NCBI GenBank assembly: GCA_036245805.1
Contig: BTRK01000002.1
Location: 27,335,067-27,399,066, forward strand
From: Pristionchus mayeri
Taxonomy: Eukaryota > Nematoda > Chromadorea > Rhabditida > Neodiplogasteridae
DNA length: 64,000 bases
Direction of reading: 5' to 3'
The notes under the pieces were generated by a model. It searched no databases. It was not told the DNA's origin and worked only from the letters and a program-made list of their open reading frames with translations. This document shows positions 32,087-44,219 of this stretch, piece by piece (positions within the stretch are counted from its first letter, which is position 1; each line of letters starts with the position of its first letter). A program made the position numbers and the translations under genes.

Positions 32087-32645
32087 ACGATGTACATGCA
32101 TATGACAATTCCACCATCCTACTGCATATGTCATATTTTTCTCGAACGGACCCCGATTATTTTGGGACCCCGATTTTTCGAAATTTCAAAATGTTGAGGG
32201 ACCCCGGTAATTTGAAATGCTAAAAAAATCGGGGTCCCAGAAAAAGTGGGACCCCGATCTTGATATTTTTCGATTGAATTTTTAAGTTATCATAAATTTC
32301 GAAAAAAATATCGGGGTCCCAGAAAAAAGTGGGACCCCGATCCTTATGGGTCCCTGAATTATCGGGGTCCCAGAAAAAAAGTGGGACCCCGATCCTTATG
32401 GGTCCCTGAATTATCGGGGTCCCAGAAAAAAAGTGGGACCCCGATCCTTATGGGTCCCTGAATTATCGGGGTCCCAGAAAAAAAGTGGGACCCCGATCCT
32501 TATGGGTCCCTGAATTATCGGGGTCCCGGAAAAAAAGTGGGACCCCGATCCTTATGGGTCCCTGAATTATCGGGGTCCCTGAAAAAAAGTGGGACCACAG
32601 ATTTTCCGGGGTCCCACCATGGGACCCCTCTACCACGACAGAGCC
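32087..32645 (-). repeat. right arm of the element, with more 52-bp units
   Basis: Inverted copy of the left arm with about five 52-bp units against three on the left, so the arms differ by roughly two units. Confidence 0.88.
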
Positions 32646-32653
32646 AATTTGTT

Positions 32654-33054
32654 TACCGCGTCTTCGCTTGAAGAACAGTTGCATTGTGTGCGCACGATAT
32701 GTGGATGGAACGTTTCAGCTCCGATAGAAAAGATAAAACAACGTTAGTGATGACTAGTGTACTGCAAGAAGGAGCAGACAGGAACGATCGCTAACTATGC
32801 TCATGACGATTCGAGTGGTGCACTTAGTATTATTGAATCGTGCACGATAGATACAGGAACTATACACATCACACATCACCTGCACAGTATATAGTTATGT
32901 TTATGTGTAGTGGAGACTGGTGGAAGAACTCAGATAACTCTGCAATGCACGATCCTTTTCCGTTCGTATTTCCATCCTGTGTAAATTCTAATTTTTACTA
33001 TTTTTTTCAAAAATAGCTGAATTGAATGACTTGAGTCACTTTTCGCAGATCAGA
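32654..33054. other. upstream region of the UGT gene
   Basis: No exon seen. A CTTTTCGCAG acceptor ends about six bases before the UGT start codon, consistent with spliced-leader addition. Confidence 0.45.
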
Positions 33055-35752
33055 ATGCTTGTCTTTCTCTTATTTCTCCTCCCTTTTGTCTCTTCCCTCG
33101 ACATTCTGATGTACGTCAACGTCGCCGGGAAGAGTCATCTCCAATTCGCAGAGAAACTCATCGAACTACTCAACGAGAACGGTCACACTGTGGTCAGTGC
33201 TAAAATCTTAGAAATTTTATTTTGAGGCTTTATTTTAATGCCAGTATTGTTGAATGCAGAACAATCGCAGTATTTGCAAATGAGAGTCCATTTTAGGATG
33301 CAGTATTTGGCATGCTCAACTCCTACGTGCACCTAAAGGGAACATACGGCACTCGTTCGCTGGCCGCCGTGCATTTCCCAGGCGAAAGCCCCTGGGGACA
33401 AGGTGAGCTCAATAATGGCTCTCATTCAAAATATAATTTTAGTTGCCCAACATATTATCCATCCATTCGAAAAATCGTCCGAGCTTTCTCGGTTGATCCC
33501 GGAGCCGAATAAGTTTTTGGAAACATCCGCGCAACTTTGTGATTGTAAGTCCAAGATATAACAACATACGTTCACTCTTTGTCGTGTAATTGCGTTGACC
33601 GGCAAATGGAAGAAAAGTGTTACTTTATACCATGACCGGATAATGATGTTTTCATACCCGTCAATTTCTTCATTTTCCAGTGCTTCTCGACTCTTCTGAG
33701 GTGGCGCAATTGCTGTCCTTAAACAGATACGACCTTGCGATGATTACTGGCTACGATTTGTGCCCATTCGCGCTCGCGTATGTCCACAAAGTGCGTTCTC
33801 TGCTGTCGCCCTGTTATTGCATTTCTATTTTGCGCGTTCTTGGTGCAAGTTGGCCATGTTTGGCCTTTTTAGTCATCACATTATCTTACAAGAAAACAAG
33901 AAGACAAGAATTAAAAATAATAATAAAATCTGTAAATAATTTCCCTACTGTGAATTTGGAGCATTTCAAATAACTGCACAGATCTCTCCGGCCGTCAGTT
34001 TCGTCCCTACCCCAGCCTACATGACGCAGTACTACCAAGCAGGACTGCCCGAACTGCCTCTCTATGAGAACAGTTGGTGTTGTACTTTTATTTCGTCTTA
34101 GTGTTGTATTGGACTGAGTTGTATGCGTTTATTTATACAATGTTAACCTGTTCTTCTAGTCGTATTCGACGCTAGGTACGCGCCCAAATCGTCCTTCATC
34201 AGAAGAGTGTTCGAGTCGCTAAGGACGGCCAGGGAGAGATATGCACATCACCAGGCTTCCATTCATATTGTGAGCGCATTTGAAGCTAATCGACCAACCA
34301 CAGAATTCTTAGACAGAGAAGTTTCGAGCTCGATTCGGCGACGATTTCCCTGATGCAAGAGAAATCATGAGGAATGTGTCGCTTGACTTCACCAACTCGC
34401 ATCCACTTCTGGAAGAACCGAAACCCATCTCTTTTCGATTGAGATACATTGGAGGAATAGCCCTTCCAAGACCAAACCCATTGGACCAGGTACGCATGAT
34501 TTACGAAATCTGAAGTTCAAAAGATCTGAATTATACACTAAAACTTTTTTTAATGTTCAATCCTCTCAAATAGTATTTAGCATATTGGTAATGGATTCCT
34601 TAGAAACTAAAAGAGATGCTCGATCTGGCACCCAAAGGCAACGTGATTTTCTCGTTCGGAACTCAAGTTGGACATGAAAAGATATCTGAAGAACTGAAGC
34701 GTGTTTTCATCAGAACGTTTCAGGTACACTATCAACAAATATGAATTTAAAATATCTCACATTTAGCGATTTCCGGAATATAATTTTCTGTGGAAATTCG
34801 ATGGAGTAACAGACTTCAACGCATCAAATATATTTAATTTGGATTGGCTGCCGCAAACGGATTTGCTCTGTAAGTTTCCCAGATTTATGGGAGTTTTATT
34901 CCCACTTCATGTGTATTGTGTCATGTCAGATGACTCAAGAGTGGTCACCTTCATTTCCCACATGGGACTCAATTCATTCACGGAGGCTTCATTCGCTGGT
35001 GTTCCAGTTGTTGCAATTCCACTGTTTGCCGATCAAGTCGTGAGAATTAAACCCCATTTTCGATTCCCTTTTATGCTTATCGTCACTGTAAATTGTTACT
35101 TTTATATTTTGCAGCACAACGCACTGCGGGCTCTAGCTCTCGGTACTGGAAAAATCGTGAGAAAGACAGAGATTACGGAAGAGAATCTTACGAGAGCCCT
35201 TAGTGCAATTCTCTTCGACGAAAGGTAGGAGATGCCAAAGATTAGAATCTGCAGAAGAAGACTTGAAATAATAAGAATTCGTCGTTCTTCGACCGACTGT
35301 ATGAATATACTGTATTACCATTGCTCCGTGCATGTATAATTGGTTGTAGGTATCTGAACAGGGCGAAGGAGCTAGCATCCATGATATCCGCCTACCCAGA
35401 TTCACCACAGAGAACCTTCCTTGAGGGAATCGAAGTTGCCGCCAAGATGAAAGTAATATTGGCACACGTTAGATTACATTACAGGGGAAAGCATATTTAA
35501 CATGATGTTCACTTTTGAGTAAACAACAAGAGTGGTTTTCAGAATCTGAGCTCGCACTTCCGTCTCGCTGGAGCAAATCACCACTACCTCGTACAGATCG
35601 GATGGGACGTCGCCTCTTTTCTCTTTTGTTGTCGTCTAACTGTCATATTGTTATATGTAGTCGTTGATTGCTTGCATACACTTTCCATCGCACATTGGTT
35701 CAAACCTATCCAGTTACTATTGAGACCACATTATGAAGACAGACGAACATGA
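33055..35752 (+). CDS. UDP-glucuronosyl/glucosyltransferase (UGT), GT1 family
   Basis: A membrane-bound enzyme of the ER lumen that adds a sugar from a UDP-sugar to small lipophilic substrates (phase II detoxification). About 13 exons join in phase to some 530 residues, the usual length. Signal peptide MLVFLLFLLPFVSS; N-terminal GKSHLQFAEKLIELLNENGH. The nucleotide-sugar signature spans LDWLPQTDLL, FISHMGLNSFTEASFAGVPV and VAIPLFADQ followed by NALRALALGTG. The C-terminal membrane segment LTVILLYVVVDCLHTL is followed by a short charged tail (HYEDRRT). Stop at 35750-35752. It looks intact. The orthologue within the large nematode ugt family cannot be told by eye. Confidence 0.93.
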
Positions 35753-36482
35753 ACAAAGAGTTGGACCGATTACGTTTTGGCCCAGCATTCCATGGAGAGC
35801 TACGATAGGGCAACTATTATGTCATAGCCGAAAAGTACGCCATTCGTAGATCACAATGCAAGATTTGAATCTGGTCCGCTGCGAAAGACCTGTCAGAAAA
35901 CACGCCCATTTATGAACTTGACCCTCACTGAACATCAACAGAAATACTAGTCTTTACCGTGTATCCGCAACAATACATGCATCCATCTCAAATGTACTAA
36001 AACGAAAAACACTCTCGATTATTAATTTAAATTTGTATTTATGTGAGTATACAATACACCCACCAAAAGATGTTGCATTCATCACCCTGGCAATGAAATT
36101 TGAACATCGGAATTCGAATATTGCAAAAATCCCTGCTTCCAGCATTGGTGAAAAGTCCTCACTTTAGTTTTTAACTGTTGATGCTACTCCTTACCTATCA
36201 CTACTCGTCTAGAATTAGTCAGGGAATAGCTCCTTCTTGAGGAAATTCAATCATTCACCGGACACAAAAAATCAAAATTTTGGCCATTTTTACCTTTAGT
36301 CAACACTACTGAAAATGTATGTTTTCTAAAACTTGGAAAGGCTTGAGTTCAAATGTGCCTCTGCCATATGTAGTGCCTTGGTATACTATGAAAACGCATT
36401 CACATAGAAACCTGTCTGAACAATCCTAGAAGCAGGAAACATCATCACTAGAGAAGGGTTACCCCGGAAAGGCTCGCATTCA
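35753..36482. other. gene-free stretch
   Basis: No coding exon, tRNA or repeat boundary recognised. It is AT-rich. Confidence 0.4.
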
Positions 36483-36749
36483 ATGGTGTGCAACTCGTGC
36501 TTTAGTGAACCAGACACGATATTAGACGTATTATTAGAAAGCACTCCCAATGGGCTACACATTCCACTATATGCAAAGTCACGACTATGTTTTCCCGCAA
36601 AATACGAGAAGCAGAAAATATTTTTAGAAAAGTGTGAAAATCTCACAATTTATAAATCTTATTTTTTTCGGATACCCAAAGGGCATGATGCGATACAAAC
36701 ACATGCAAATAAGGACGAAGTAAACCCCTACTATGTGCCATCGAGCTGA
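36483..36749 (+). CDS. hypothetical 88-residue reading frame
   Basis: Starts MVCNSCFSEPDTILDVLL and runs unbroken to a stop at 36749, with a cysteine pair and a mixed composition. No family recognised and no splice context seen; it may be chance. Confidence 0.2.
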   Translation: MVCNSCFSEPDTILDVLLESTPNGLHIPLYAKSRLCFPAKYEKQKIFLEKCENLTIYKSYFFRIPKGHDAIQTHANKDEVNPYYVPSS

Positions 36750-36834
36750 CTTGAGATCCTTAGCAAAAAGGATTTTAGGCGGGCTCAAACATCCTGCCTC
36801 AAATCGAGCATTACTTTCTCACCAGCCTAATAAT

Positions 36835-38071
36835 TTATTCAACATCTTCAGAGATAACTCCAACTTTATGACGGGGAATGTTAAGTAATGTCCGGCGTTC
36901 AGCGGGTTCCATTGCATCTCTTACTACACATGCATAGTCCTCCCCGATGTAGCCTCCTCTAGGATCAATGCACTCCCTGTTACGGTACTCATTTAAACAT
37001 CTGAAATACCATCGCCAGTTTTCAGAAAATAACACAAATCGGGGGGTATCTTCTAAGGAGCGAAATACAATTTCAATTTGGAAAGCACTCAATTCCAATA
37101 CTTTTCATTGTAATGGTCATCGAACGATCGACTTGCAGTTACAACAATATCTATTAGGTTGGTGCAAAAGTTTCGCAACAAAATCTCGATTACGGTTTTC
37201 GAGCTCTATCTTGAGCAACTCTCATGTGGTTTCTTGTATGATATTAGTACATGAGTGCTCTATATAGCGCACACTACATCGCTTCTCATCAAGTATTAAC
37301 ACCAATGATAGAGCATTCCAAAGTCTGAGAATTACAATTTCTTTTGAACTTTTCGATTGATTACTACTCTTTGCACGGCAATAATGGCGCCGCTTCAAAG
37401 CCATTTTCCAGAAGCATGATGACTATATATTCTACTGTGGCGAGTGATCCGCATCAGCCTTAAAACAACTTGCCAAAAATAGGCACGTATTCCGGAAATG
37501 CAGGGTATTGCGTCTGGAAGATTTAGAACATATTCACAGGAATTGTTGCTCGGAGAGCTTGGGGTCACAAATTAAAAATAATCAGAAGTACATATCATGA
37601 GAATGCTACAATTCAAATTTGGTGAAGATTCACCTTTCCATTCGAGAGATTTCGTGATTTTGGTTTTTTACATCAAATTTTATCGACGAAATCGGCCTTT
37701 TTCGCCTCACAAGTTATCCGTGGAAGCTCAAAACTCCCATTTAACGTGTTCAGTAGAAGCATCTACCCTTACTGATTAGTTTTTCTAAAGGGTGGGAGCT
37801 GTATGGGGTTCGTTTAGTTTTAGCGATGGTTTGTGATAAAAACCCAAAATCATGGAAATTTCGCCAATTTTCATTTATAATTGTTTTTCTACTGAATGAC
37901 TTTGGATCGATCGTGTCTAAACTAATAATTGTAATGACCTAACACTACCTCAAATAATGCCCAAATGGTATGTGATACATGAGAAGCATTCGCAAGAAAA
38001 TATCCAAAATCTCTTGTTGCGAAACTTTTGCACCAACCTAATAGAAGAAGAATTATGAAGTTGAAGTTCAT
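36835..38071 (-). pseudogene. small secreted-protein gene split by a MITE in its signal peptide
   Basis: Exon 1 starts at 38071 (MNFNFIILLL). The codon CTA ends exactly on the TA target at 38042-38043. On the far side of the MITE, after its TA at 37152-37153, the frame resumes as DIVVTASRSFDDHYNEK. Then come a GTATTG donor and a TATTTCAG acceptor (phase matched) and exon 2 CLNEYRNREC.. GGYIGEDYACVV.., stop at 36835-36837 overlapping a possible AATAAA signal. Taking out the element and one TA gives about 80 residues with a signal peptide and three cysteines; with the insertion the frame stops early inside it. Family unknown. Confidence 0.75.
37154..38041. mobile_element. mariner-type MITE inserted in a coding exon
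   Basis: 888 bp, termini TTAGGTTGGTGCAAAAGT in inverted orientation, TA at each side. The interior has no transposase. Confidence 0.88.
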
Positions 38072-38109
38072 TTTAAAACTGGATTTTTCTGTTCCAGAAA
38101 GTATCACTT

Positions 38110-38818
38110 TTTATAGTGGTAAATGCTCGTTCGTTCTCTGAATGGGTCTGGCAATTCAAATTAACCGTCAGAACTATTGTCCATTATTGTGGAAAAGTGC
38201 CAATTTCCACAAATGCGGAAATGGAGTTGCTTCCTGTATCCAATTTTCTAGGGGAAAAATGTACTAAGGCACATGGGATAAATCTTCTTTGGATCTATTG
38301 GAATCCGTTTTTAATTAGAATATACACGTAAATTTTCACACATCGTTATGGCTAAGTTGAAATGCTTCGATATTTCCATGTTTCGGTTCATGTGTTTGCA
38401 TCAGTTAATATAATGGATTAGCCATTCATACGCACGCTCTCTCTATTGGATTATCCCTTGTCTTAGGCGGTAAAGTCTAAAGAGCCGCCGCTATTGCGCA
38501 CCACAAAAGCGAACGGATTACACCAAGCATAAGATGATCAATCATAGGAATGTTTCCCCACACATTGTATCTTTGATTTGCCGATCAGTGGATCATCCTT
38601 CCTCCTTCTTCCCATAGGCCAGTCTTGAATAACCCCCTCCTTGTCCCCATACACACCTACAGTCTTCCCAATCTTCCTCACTGCACCACCCTCGCTCACT
38701 CGTGCTACTCCGTCCCTTCCCCTTCCTATTCCACTCCCAGTGCGATTCTCTTCCTTTTATTGTCAAATTTCACATCAATAGATATCGCGTCTACTAATTT
38801 AATTATGTATTATGCAGG
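38110..38818. other. gene-free stretch before the six-exon gene
   Basis: Nothing recognised except a pyrimidine-rich segment (about 38610-38760) ahead of the TATGCAG acceptor at the next gene. Confidence 0.4.
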
Positions 38819-41622
38819 ATGAGTGAGGGATCAACTACAGTTAAAGAACTGAGTGATAAAGAGTGAGTACTGAACCATACAATGAGCTTCATTTGTGCCG
38901 TCTTCTCATCTACTATATTCCTTCAATTTCGAAGCTAAATGAATATAGTAGATGAGAAGAGAAGATAGCGTATTTATTCGATGCGACTGTTCGTTAGATA
39001 TGTTATGCTTTGCGAACTGGTAGAGATAACATATGAATGACATTAATAAGAGATAAGTAGACACAAAAGGTAGAAGGAATTCGACAAATCGATGAGTCTT
39101 CTTTCCTCAAGTTAAAAAGTGTCTAGCTCATTTACGACGGAGTTGAATCGCTCTCTTTTCTAGTATTAGGTTGTTGCGAAAGTCTTGCTCGATTTTATAA
39201 TTGTAATACTTCTGTCTGTGTTGGCATTCGAATTAATTTCAGACTTACCTGGTTTTTTTATACTATGAGGGTATCAATGTTCATTCTAGCGCACCTTAGA
39301 TCAGGCCTCTCATTTAATTTAGGAATGCTTACTTAAAATTCAAATATTGCGATATGAGTTGATCAATATAATTTTTCCTTCTTTCATAATTTTATGGAGA
39401 ATAGAGATAAGACCATACCTGGAGTACAAGCGTACACAGCTATGTTAATACATCACTTATGATCACTTACTATAAGTCAGTGCTAAAATCCCTTCTTTAG
39501 ATGTGCCCATTTTTTGGGAATTTATAGTGAACACCTTTTAGCTAAATACGATTTTGTCTTCACGTTTTTGGGTAAGGAGATGCAGGGATCAATATCGATC
39601 TAAATTATGATTATCTTATTCTGTTCTTCTTAAAAATGAAGTATCGGAATTATTCATAATTGCTTTGACTAGATATGGCTTTTCAAATCATTGAAAAGGT
39701 TCTTGGAATGCTGAATTTGATATTTCTATCAAGTTTTCATTTCTTGCGCTGCTTGATTGATCGATCTTTTGTGCTGGTATTAACGAGCACTCTATGCTCT
39801 TCCAAAATATATATGGATATTATTTGGACTTCGATCTCTTGTATCTTACAGATCAGAATTCACACCAAATTTCGTTGCAAAATTTCGCAAATTTTTTGCA
39901 AATTTATGAAATCTCAAATTTCATGGCATGTATTCTGATCACGATTGAAATCAATTATGCTCGTGAAACAACGGTTCACCCTCTTCAACAATTCTGAGAT
40001 ATCAGGCACTGGAGTTCAGAATTGAGTAAAAATCGGAAAGATCAAACGCCGAGCAAGACTTTCGCAACAACCTAATATAACTAGTCCGGCTGCCCCCCCC
40101 CCCCCCGCCTTCGGCGGGGGCCCGTCCTAGCGAAGTAGGTTTCGCAATCACTCGTTTCGAAACTTGTTAACGCGCGATCTCTTTCCCTCCAAATGTCGTA
40201 ATCGTTTCGCAATCCGGACAGACGTACGGACACAGCGCTTTATATATAGGTATAGATATTGTTCATTCCAGACATCGGCAGAATGTCATTAATCCAATCA
40301 TCGAGAATTTGAAAAGGTTAGTGTCCATGTTGTGTGTGTTTTCAAAAAAAGAATGGTGTTTTTCATGTTTACGTTTGCCAAATCTGAGTTGCAGTTGTAA
40401 ATATGAGCTGCAAATTTCTTCAGGAGGATACGTGCTGCAAAAGAAGAGAATGCGAAGATGAATCAAGCAAGGAAGAGGAAGGCTGAGAGTGATGAGAGAG
40501 ATCAAGTGAGACAAGGGTGAGTGAGTGAGAAGAGGAGAGAAGGGGGGAGAAGAAAGAGGAAGAATTCAGTTACAAATGGGGAAGTTTGGAGAGTGGGAAA
40601 AGAAGTAAGATGGCGAGGAATGAAGAAAGAGAAGCAGATATTGTACATGGAGGATCCCAAGGTGAGAAATCTTCAAAATGTTTGAATTCGCGCACTTTTC
40701 CCCCTGTTCCACATGCGTCCACTCAGACAACTAATCTTAACAGAGTAGAGATATAAATGTAATTTTTGGGAGCCATTGATCGTTAAGAGGAGATAGGTCA
40801 TATTTATGAAAGGGTCCAAAGTTGAACTTTGCCTACAGTCCTCCTTCAAATCGCAACACAAAATTGGGAGACTTGCAGGTGCGTCTCTAATCGCGGATCC
40901 CATTTCGAAGGCTGCTCTCTACGCCAGTATCCTTCCAGATGTGCCGCATATGCAGCACGAGCAACGCATGAAGCAGACACAACATATGAAGATATTTCCT
41001 ACTTATGGATATCTTACTGCCCTTCCAGCATCCAACGTAAAATTGCACACTTAATCCTCAACGCATAAATTTTTAGTAGTTGAAAATTCAATGTAGAGTG
41101 CGACATAATTAAAGGCAATGCAAGGGTTGGGAGCGAGCGAATGGAATTGGTGGCAGAAATTCTGCCATTTAAGTTCATCCTACCTTGAGCAGAGCAAGCA
41201 CATGACGATGTGCGGTATGTTATTTATGCATTCCCTTTCTGTGGAATGATTCAAACAAGAAAGATGAGAGTGCATGAGAAGTATCTTTCTCTCTTGAGGA
41301 TTTTCTTCTCCCTGGAATCCTTTCGGATTTCCTCATGGATCACTCATCCCCTCCCATACCCAATATCAGAGTATGGGTTCCTACGGAAGCGTACGTGATT
41401 TCCCCTTGTAAAACGAACATACATTAAATATTGTGATTTTTTTCCTAAATGTGAACGATTGCAACTCAATTTTAGATTTCAAATATTTTCATTCAGCTTA
41501 CTCTCTAAAAATAAGACAATTAAGCATTCCAGATGATTCCTCACTACAATCCTGCATACCACATGAATGCAGCAGCTGTTTCACAACAACAACAACAGCC
41601 ACCGCATTTTTATAACTATTGA
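38819..41622 (+). CDS. six-exon gene, charged N-terminus and Gln-rich C-terminus
   Basis: Exons 38819-38862, 40272-40316, 40424-40516, 40570-40661, 40879-41036 and 41533-41622 join in phase at standard sites. The start (MSEGSTTVKELSDKE) lies one base after a TATGCAG acceptor, suggesting spliced-leader addition. The early part is a charged, possibly coiled-coil and nuclear region (IRAAKEENAKMNQARKRK), then RSKMARNEEREADIVHGG, the hydrophobic-alternating SKAALYASILPDVPHMQ, and a Tyr/Gln-rich end AAAVSQQQQQPPHFYNY. About 172 residues, no family recognised; a small nuclear factor is a guess. Intron 1 carries a MITE. Confidence 0.65.
39166..40075. mobile_element. mariner-type MITE in intron 1
   Basis: 910 bp, TTAGGTTGTTGCGAAAGTCT termini inverted, TA on both sides (39164-39165, 40076-40077). 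No transposase frame. Confidence 0.85.
40090..40262. repeat. possible retroelement 3' fragment or GC-hairpin repeat
   Basis: A C tract, a GCCTTCGGCGGGGGC hairpin, then CCGGACAGACGTACGGACAC and an AT-rich TTTATATATAGGTATAGAT tail. The layout recalls the 3' ends of RTE-type LINEs, but no coding part is present. Confidence 0.3.
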
Positions 41623-41941
41623 TAATAACTACGATCTGAATAATATACTCCGCGTGATTACTTTCTTATTGTTTCTGATATCCCCCTTGAGTTTGGAAAT
41701 GTTTTACACGACGCATTATTTGTATTACGCCATTATGATGTATTCAATTAATAAAAATGATGATTAATCCATTAACATGTTTTTATAACCCATTGTGAAC
41801 TTCACCGTCTATTTCTTCCGAATTGCAATAATATGATGATTTCCGCTCACTAAATCCCATCATTTATCAGAACATCTGGGCATTAGTCTTCGTTATTTAG
41901 TTCTCCTCGACATCATAAATATCGCATTAGCTTTTCTCTTT

Positions 41942-42399
41942 ATGGCATTGGTGAGCTGTGTCACGAGGAATGCTGTGCCAGATCGGAAACATCCTATCAA
42001 AGACTGCCATTCGCATGTGATCAATGTATCAGAAGATTCGAGCAACTTCAAAAGGCATAAATTGGTCCATTTTGGTGAGTTTTTTCATTCAGCAAAGATA
42101 AGCGAAATTTTAGAAATCGTCATATTTATTGCAAAGTGTAGAAATACCTTCACTCAACGTTGTAATATGCACAAGGATCAGCTTAGAAACCTTGGTGGAC
42201 AGGAGAAAGAATCAACAAAGAAACAAAAACTGGAGGAACGGGTAAATGTTTTGTTAGAAAGAAGTTTCCCGTAACATGAACACTTTCCACTATTGTTTTA
42301 AGAAATTTGGTGGGTGAACATTTAAATTTTTAGAGAAACGACGATTCCGGAGAGGATGACTCAAGTGAGCATGAAATGGTCGGAAGAGGAAGAAGATGA
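41942..42399 (+). pseudogene. C2H2 zinc-finger gene relic, opposite strand to the cluster
   Basis: LPFACDQCIRRF resembles the start of a cluster finger, but only 28 nt instead of 36 separate the second Cys from the KRHKLVHFG half, so the frame is broken. A second degenerate finger (AKCRNTFTQRCNMHKDQL) lacks its first Cys and last His. The acidic ending RNDDSGEDDSSEHEM resembles the last exons of genes B and C. Stop at 42397-42399. Confidence 0.55.
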
Positions 42400-42726
42400 G
42401 AAGATGAGTGCGATTGCTAGAATGAGATGGTGAAGATAATACACCTTGATTAAGAGAATGCACGTTTAAGAAATCGCGAAATGTTCCTTTATTGAATCTT
42501 TTATTTTGCGGATACAGATATTAATATATCCATATTTTTAGCTAAACATTCTTAAATGTACATTATTTCTTACTACTTTTCGCTGATAACAATTATGATA
42601 ATGACATGCGCTCGAAAGATTTATGATGTAGGTTGGAAGCTGTATTTTTTTCCGAGATGAATTTGGAAACTGCACGGAATCGTTGGGCACCGCATGTAAA
42701 TATGCTTTTGCAGATGGAAAGCACGT
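42400..42726. other. gene-free stretch before the tRNA
   Basis: AT-rich, nothing recognised. Confidence 0.4.
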
Positions 42727-42799
42727 GCTTCCGTGGCGCAATCGGCAGCGCGTTCGGCTGTTAACCGAAAGGTCGGTGGTTCGAACCCACCCGGGAGCG
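42727..42799 (+). tRNA. tRNA-Asn(GTT)
   Basis: Full cloverleaf. Acceptor GCTTCCG pairs with CGGGAGC, D-arm GGCGCAATCGGCAGCGC, anticodon stem TTCGG/CCGAA with loop CTGTTAA and anticodon GTT at 42760-42762, and T-arm GGTGG-TTCGAAC-CCACC. Discriminator G at 42799; no intron. TTTT at 42803-42806 can end pol III transcription. Confidence 0.97.
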
Positions 42800-43186
42800 A
42801 CATTTTGGATTATTTGATCTATCTACGATTCTCAAATTTTCAATATTTATTGTTATTCCGTAAACGCGCTTGCACTATCGAACAGCTTCTTTTCAATGTA
42901 TAGTTGATTTTAATTTTAAAAATATCAGATAATTGCCCTAAAAGAGAAATATCACTCAAAAATATTATTTTTTTTTGTTTCCTCAAAATTATATTTCTGT
43001 CGTTACATGCTGAACTTCGAGAGATTGTGCGATGCGCTTCGCTATCGGTACAAAGTGTGTGCCTACAATTCAGAGAAGATGCCAGAGATCATATCCGCTC
43101 TAAATCTCGTGTTTATGAAAATATGTGAAGGTGCACACAACAAAGCACAAAATCAGCACACAAATCCAAGTCTACAACATCGCAGG

Positions 43187-43193
43187 TATAAAA
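43187..43193 (+). promoter_or_regulatory. TATA box
   Basis: TATAAAA, 44 bases before the favoured start codon at 43231. Confidence 0.6.
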
Positions 43194-43230
43194 ACGCCCG
43201 ATTATTCGTGGGATCATGGATACACCCATA

Positions 43231-43808
43231 ATGTACCGAGCTCTGATCCTTGTCCTACTCCTTGCCGAGTCCGCTACAGACGCGGCCAAAGTTACGCCTA
43301 TGATCCGTGAGTTTACGCGTGGTAGCGCGAGGGTGTTCAATTGTGCCCAAGTATTGAATTTGTTCTATCACACGTTTGCGACTTGTACCTTTGCTTTTGT
43401 TTTATTTTTTTAACGGGTAGAATTGGTATCACTATTTTTTGAAAGGATTGTTGCAGTTGAGTGCACTGCACAATCAGAAGAGAGGGTGAAGAGCGAGCCC
43501 GTAGCCCGACTGAATGACTCCGTTCAAAGGCTGTCGGAGAGAGTCAAGTTACGAGGCCCCATTAACTATGTAGAGGAAATAGTTAGAATCAGTATTCAAA
43601 TGCATTTTAGACCAATCCCATTTAGGTGGGCGATTTCAAAGGTGCTCAGCAAGTCCTGAAAGAAGGAACCGAAGAAGAGAAGAATACTGCTATAAATAAG
43701 TAAGGCAATAATTTGGCTCGATTGTTGTGAAAATACATTTACAGGTACATGGTTGACAAGTGTGCGTCACTCAAGAGCTGTATGGTGTGCCCACTTGAGA
43801 TTGCCTAA
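43231..43808 (+). CDS. small secreted protein with four cysteines
   Basis: Four exons join in phase. Signal peptide MYRALILVLLLAESATDA, then LECTAQSEERVKSE, ARLNDSVQRLSERVK, the helical DFKGAQQVLKEGTEEEK and YMVDKCASLKSCMVCPLEIA to a stop at 43806-43808. An upstream in-frame ATG exists at 43216, but the TATA box position favours 43231. About 108 residues with one early and three late cysteines, consistent with two disulphides. It vaguely recalls small nematode secreted families but I cannot name one. Confidence 0.72.
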
Positions 43809-44123
43809 TCATTTTCAATTTGAGATCAGAAATGATATAAAGTGATATGTTGTTTGGTTGATGCGAAATGGTGAAGTGCCTATGACACTTCCCATTCTAA
43901 ACTGGACTTGAAAAATAATCTTGAATCCTTACTTTTTACGTCGCTTCTTACTTTTTTACAAAACTTGTGTATAAATGGTTCCGGATTTTTCTCATTCCAT
44001 ATTCTCACATTTTTGATGAACCGTAAATGTGACCAGAGGGACTGAGAGTCACAGGAGAGTGCGAACGAACATCTACAGGAGAAAACTCTCTCACATTTCG
44101 CGATTCTCGGAACGAACGGCGCA
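43809..44123. other. gene-free stretch
   Basis: No exon or repeat recognised between the secreted protein and the F-box gene. Confidence 0.4.
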
Positions 44124-44219
44124 ATGCCAACAGATTGGCGCCTCGTGTGTTGCAGAGGGAGAGATCATTTAATATTTTATATCGAGTCGCTGATGATGAT
44201 TTACTCCTCCCGGACAGGA

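Larger units (their letters stand above)
29073..32645. mobile_element. 3.57-kb long-inverted-repeat element carrying two genes
   Basis: Ends GGCTCTGTCGTGGTAGAGG and its exact reverse complement are flanked by a perfect 8-bp direct repeat AATTTGTT (29065-29072 and 32646-32653), the mark of one insertion event. Inverted arms of about 480 and 560 bp contain 52-bp tandem units. The interior holds two divergent split genes and no transposase-like frame. An 8-bp duplication fits hAT, Merlin or P-type transposition; the family is not identified. Confidence 0.85.

Noticed and set aside
42621..42803. Minus-strand frame reading GFEPPTFRLTAERA
   Set aside because: It is the antisense of the tRNA-Asn gene, a classic spurious protein.
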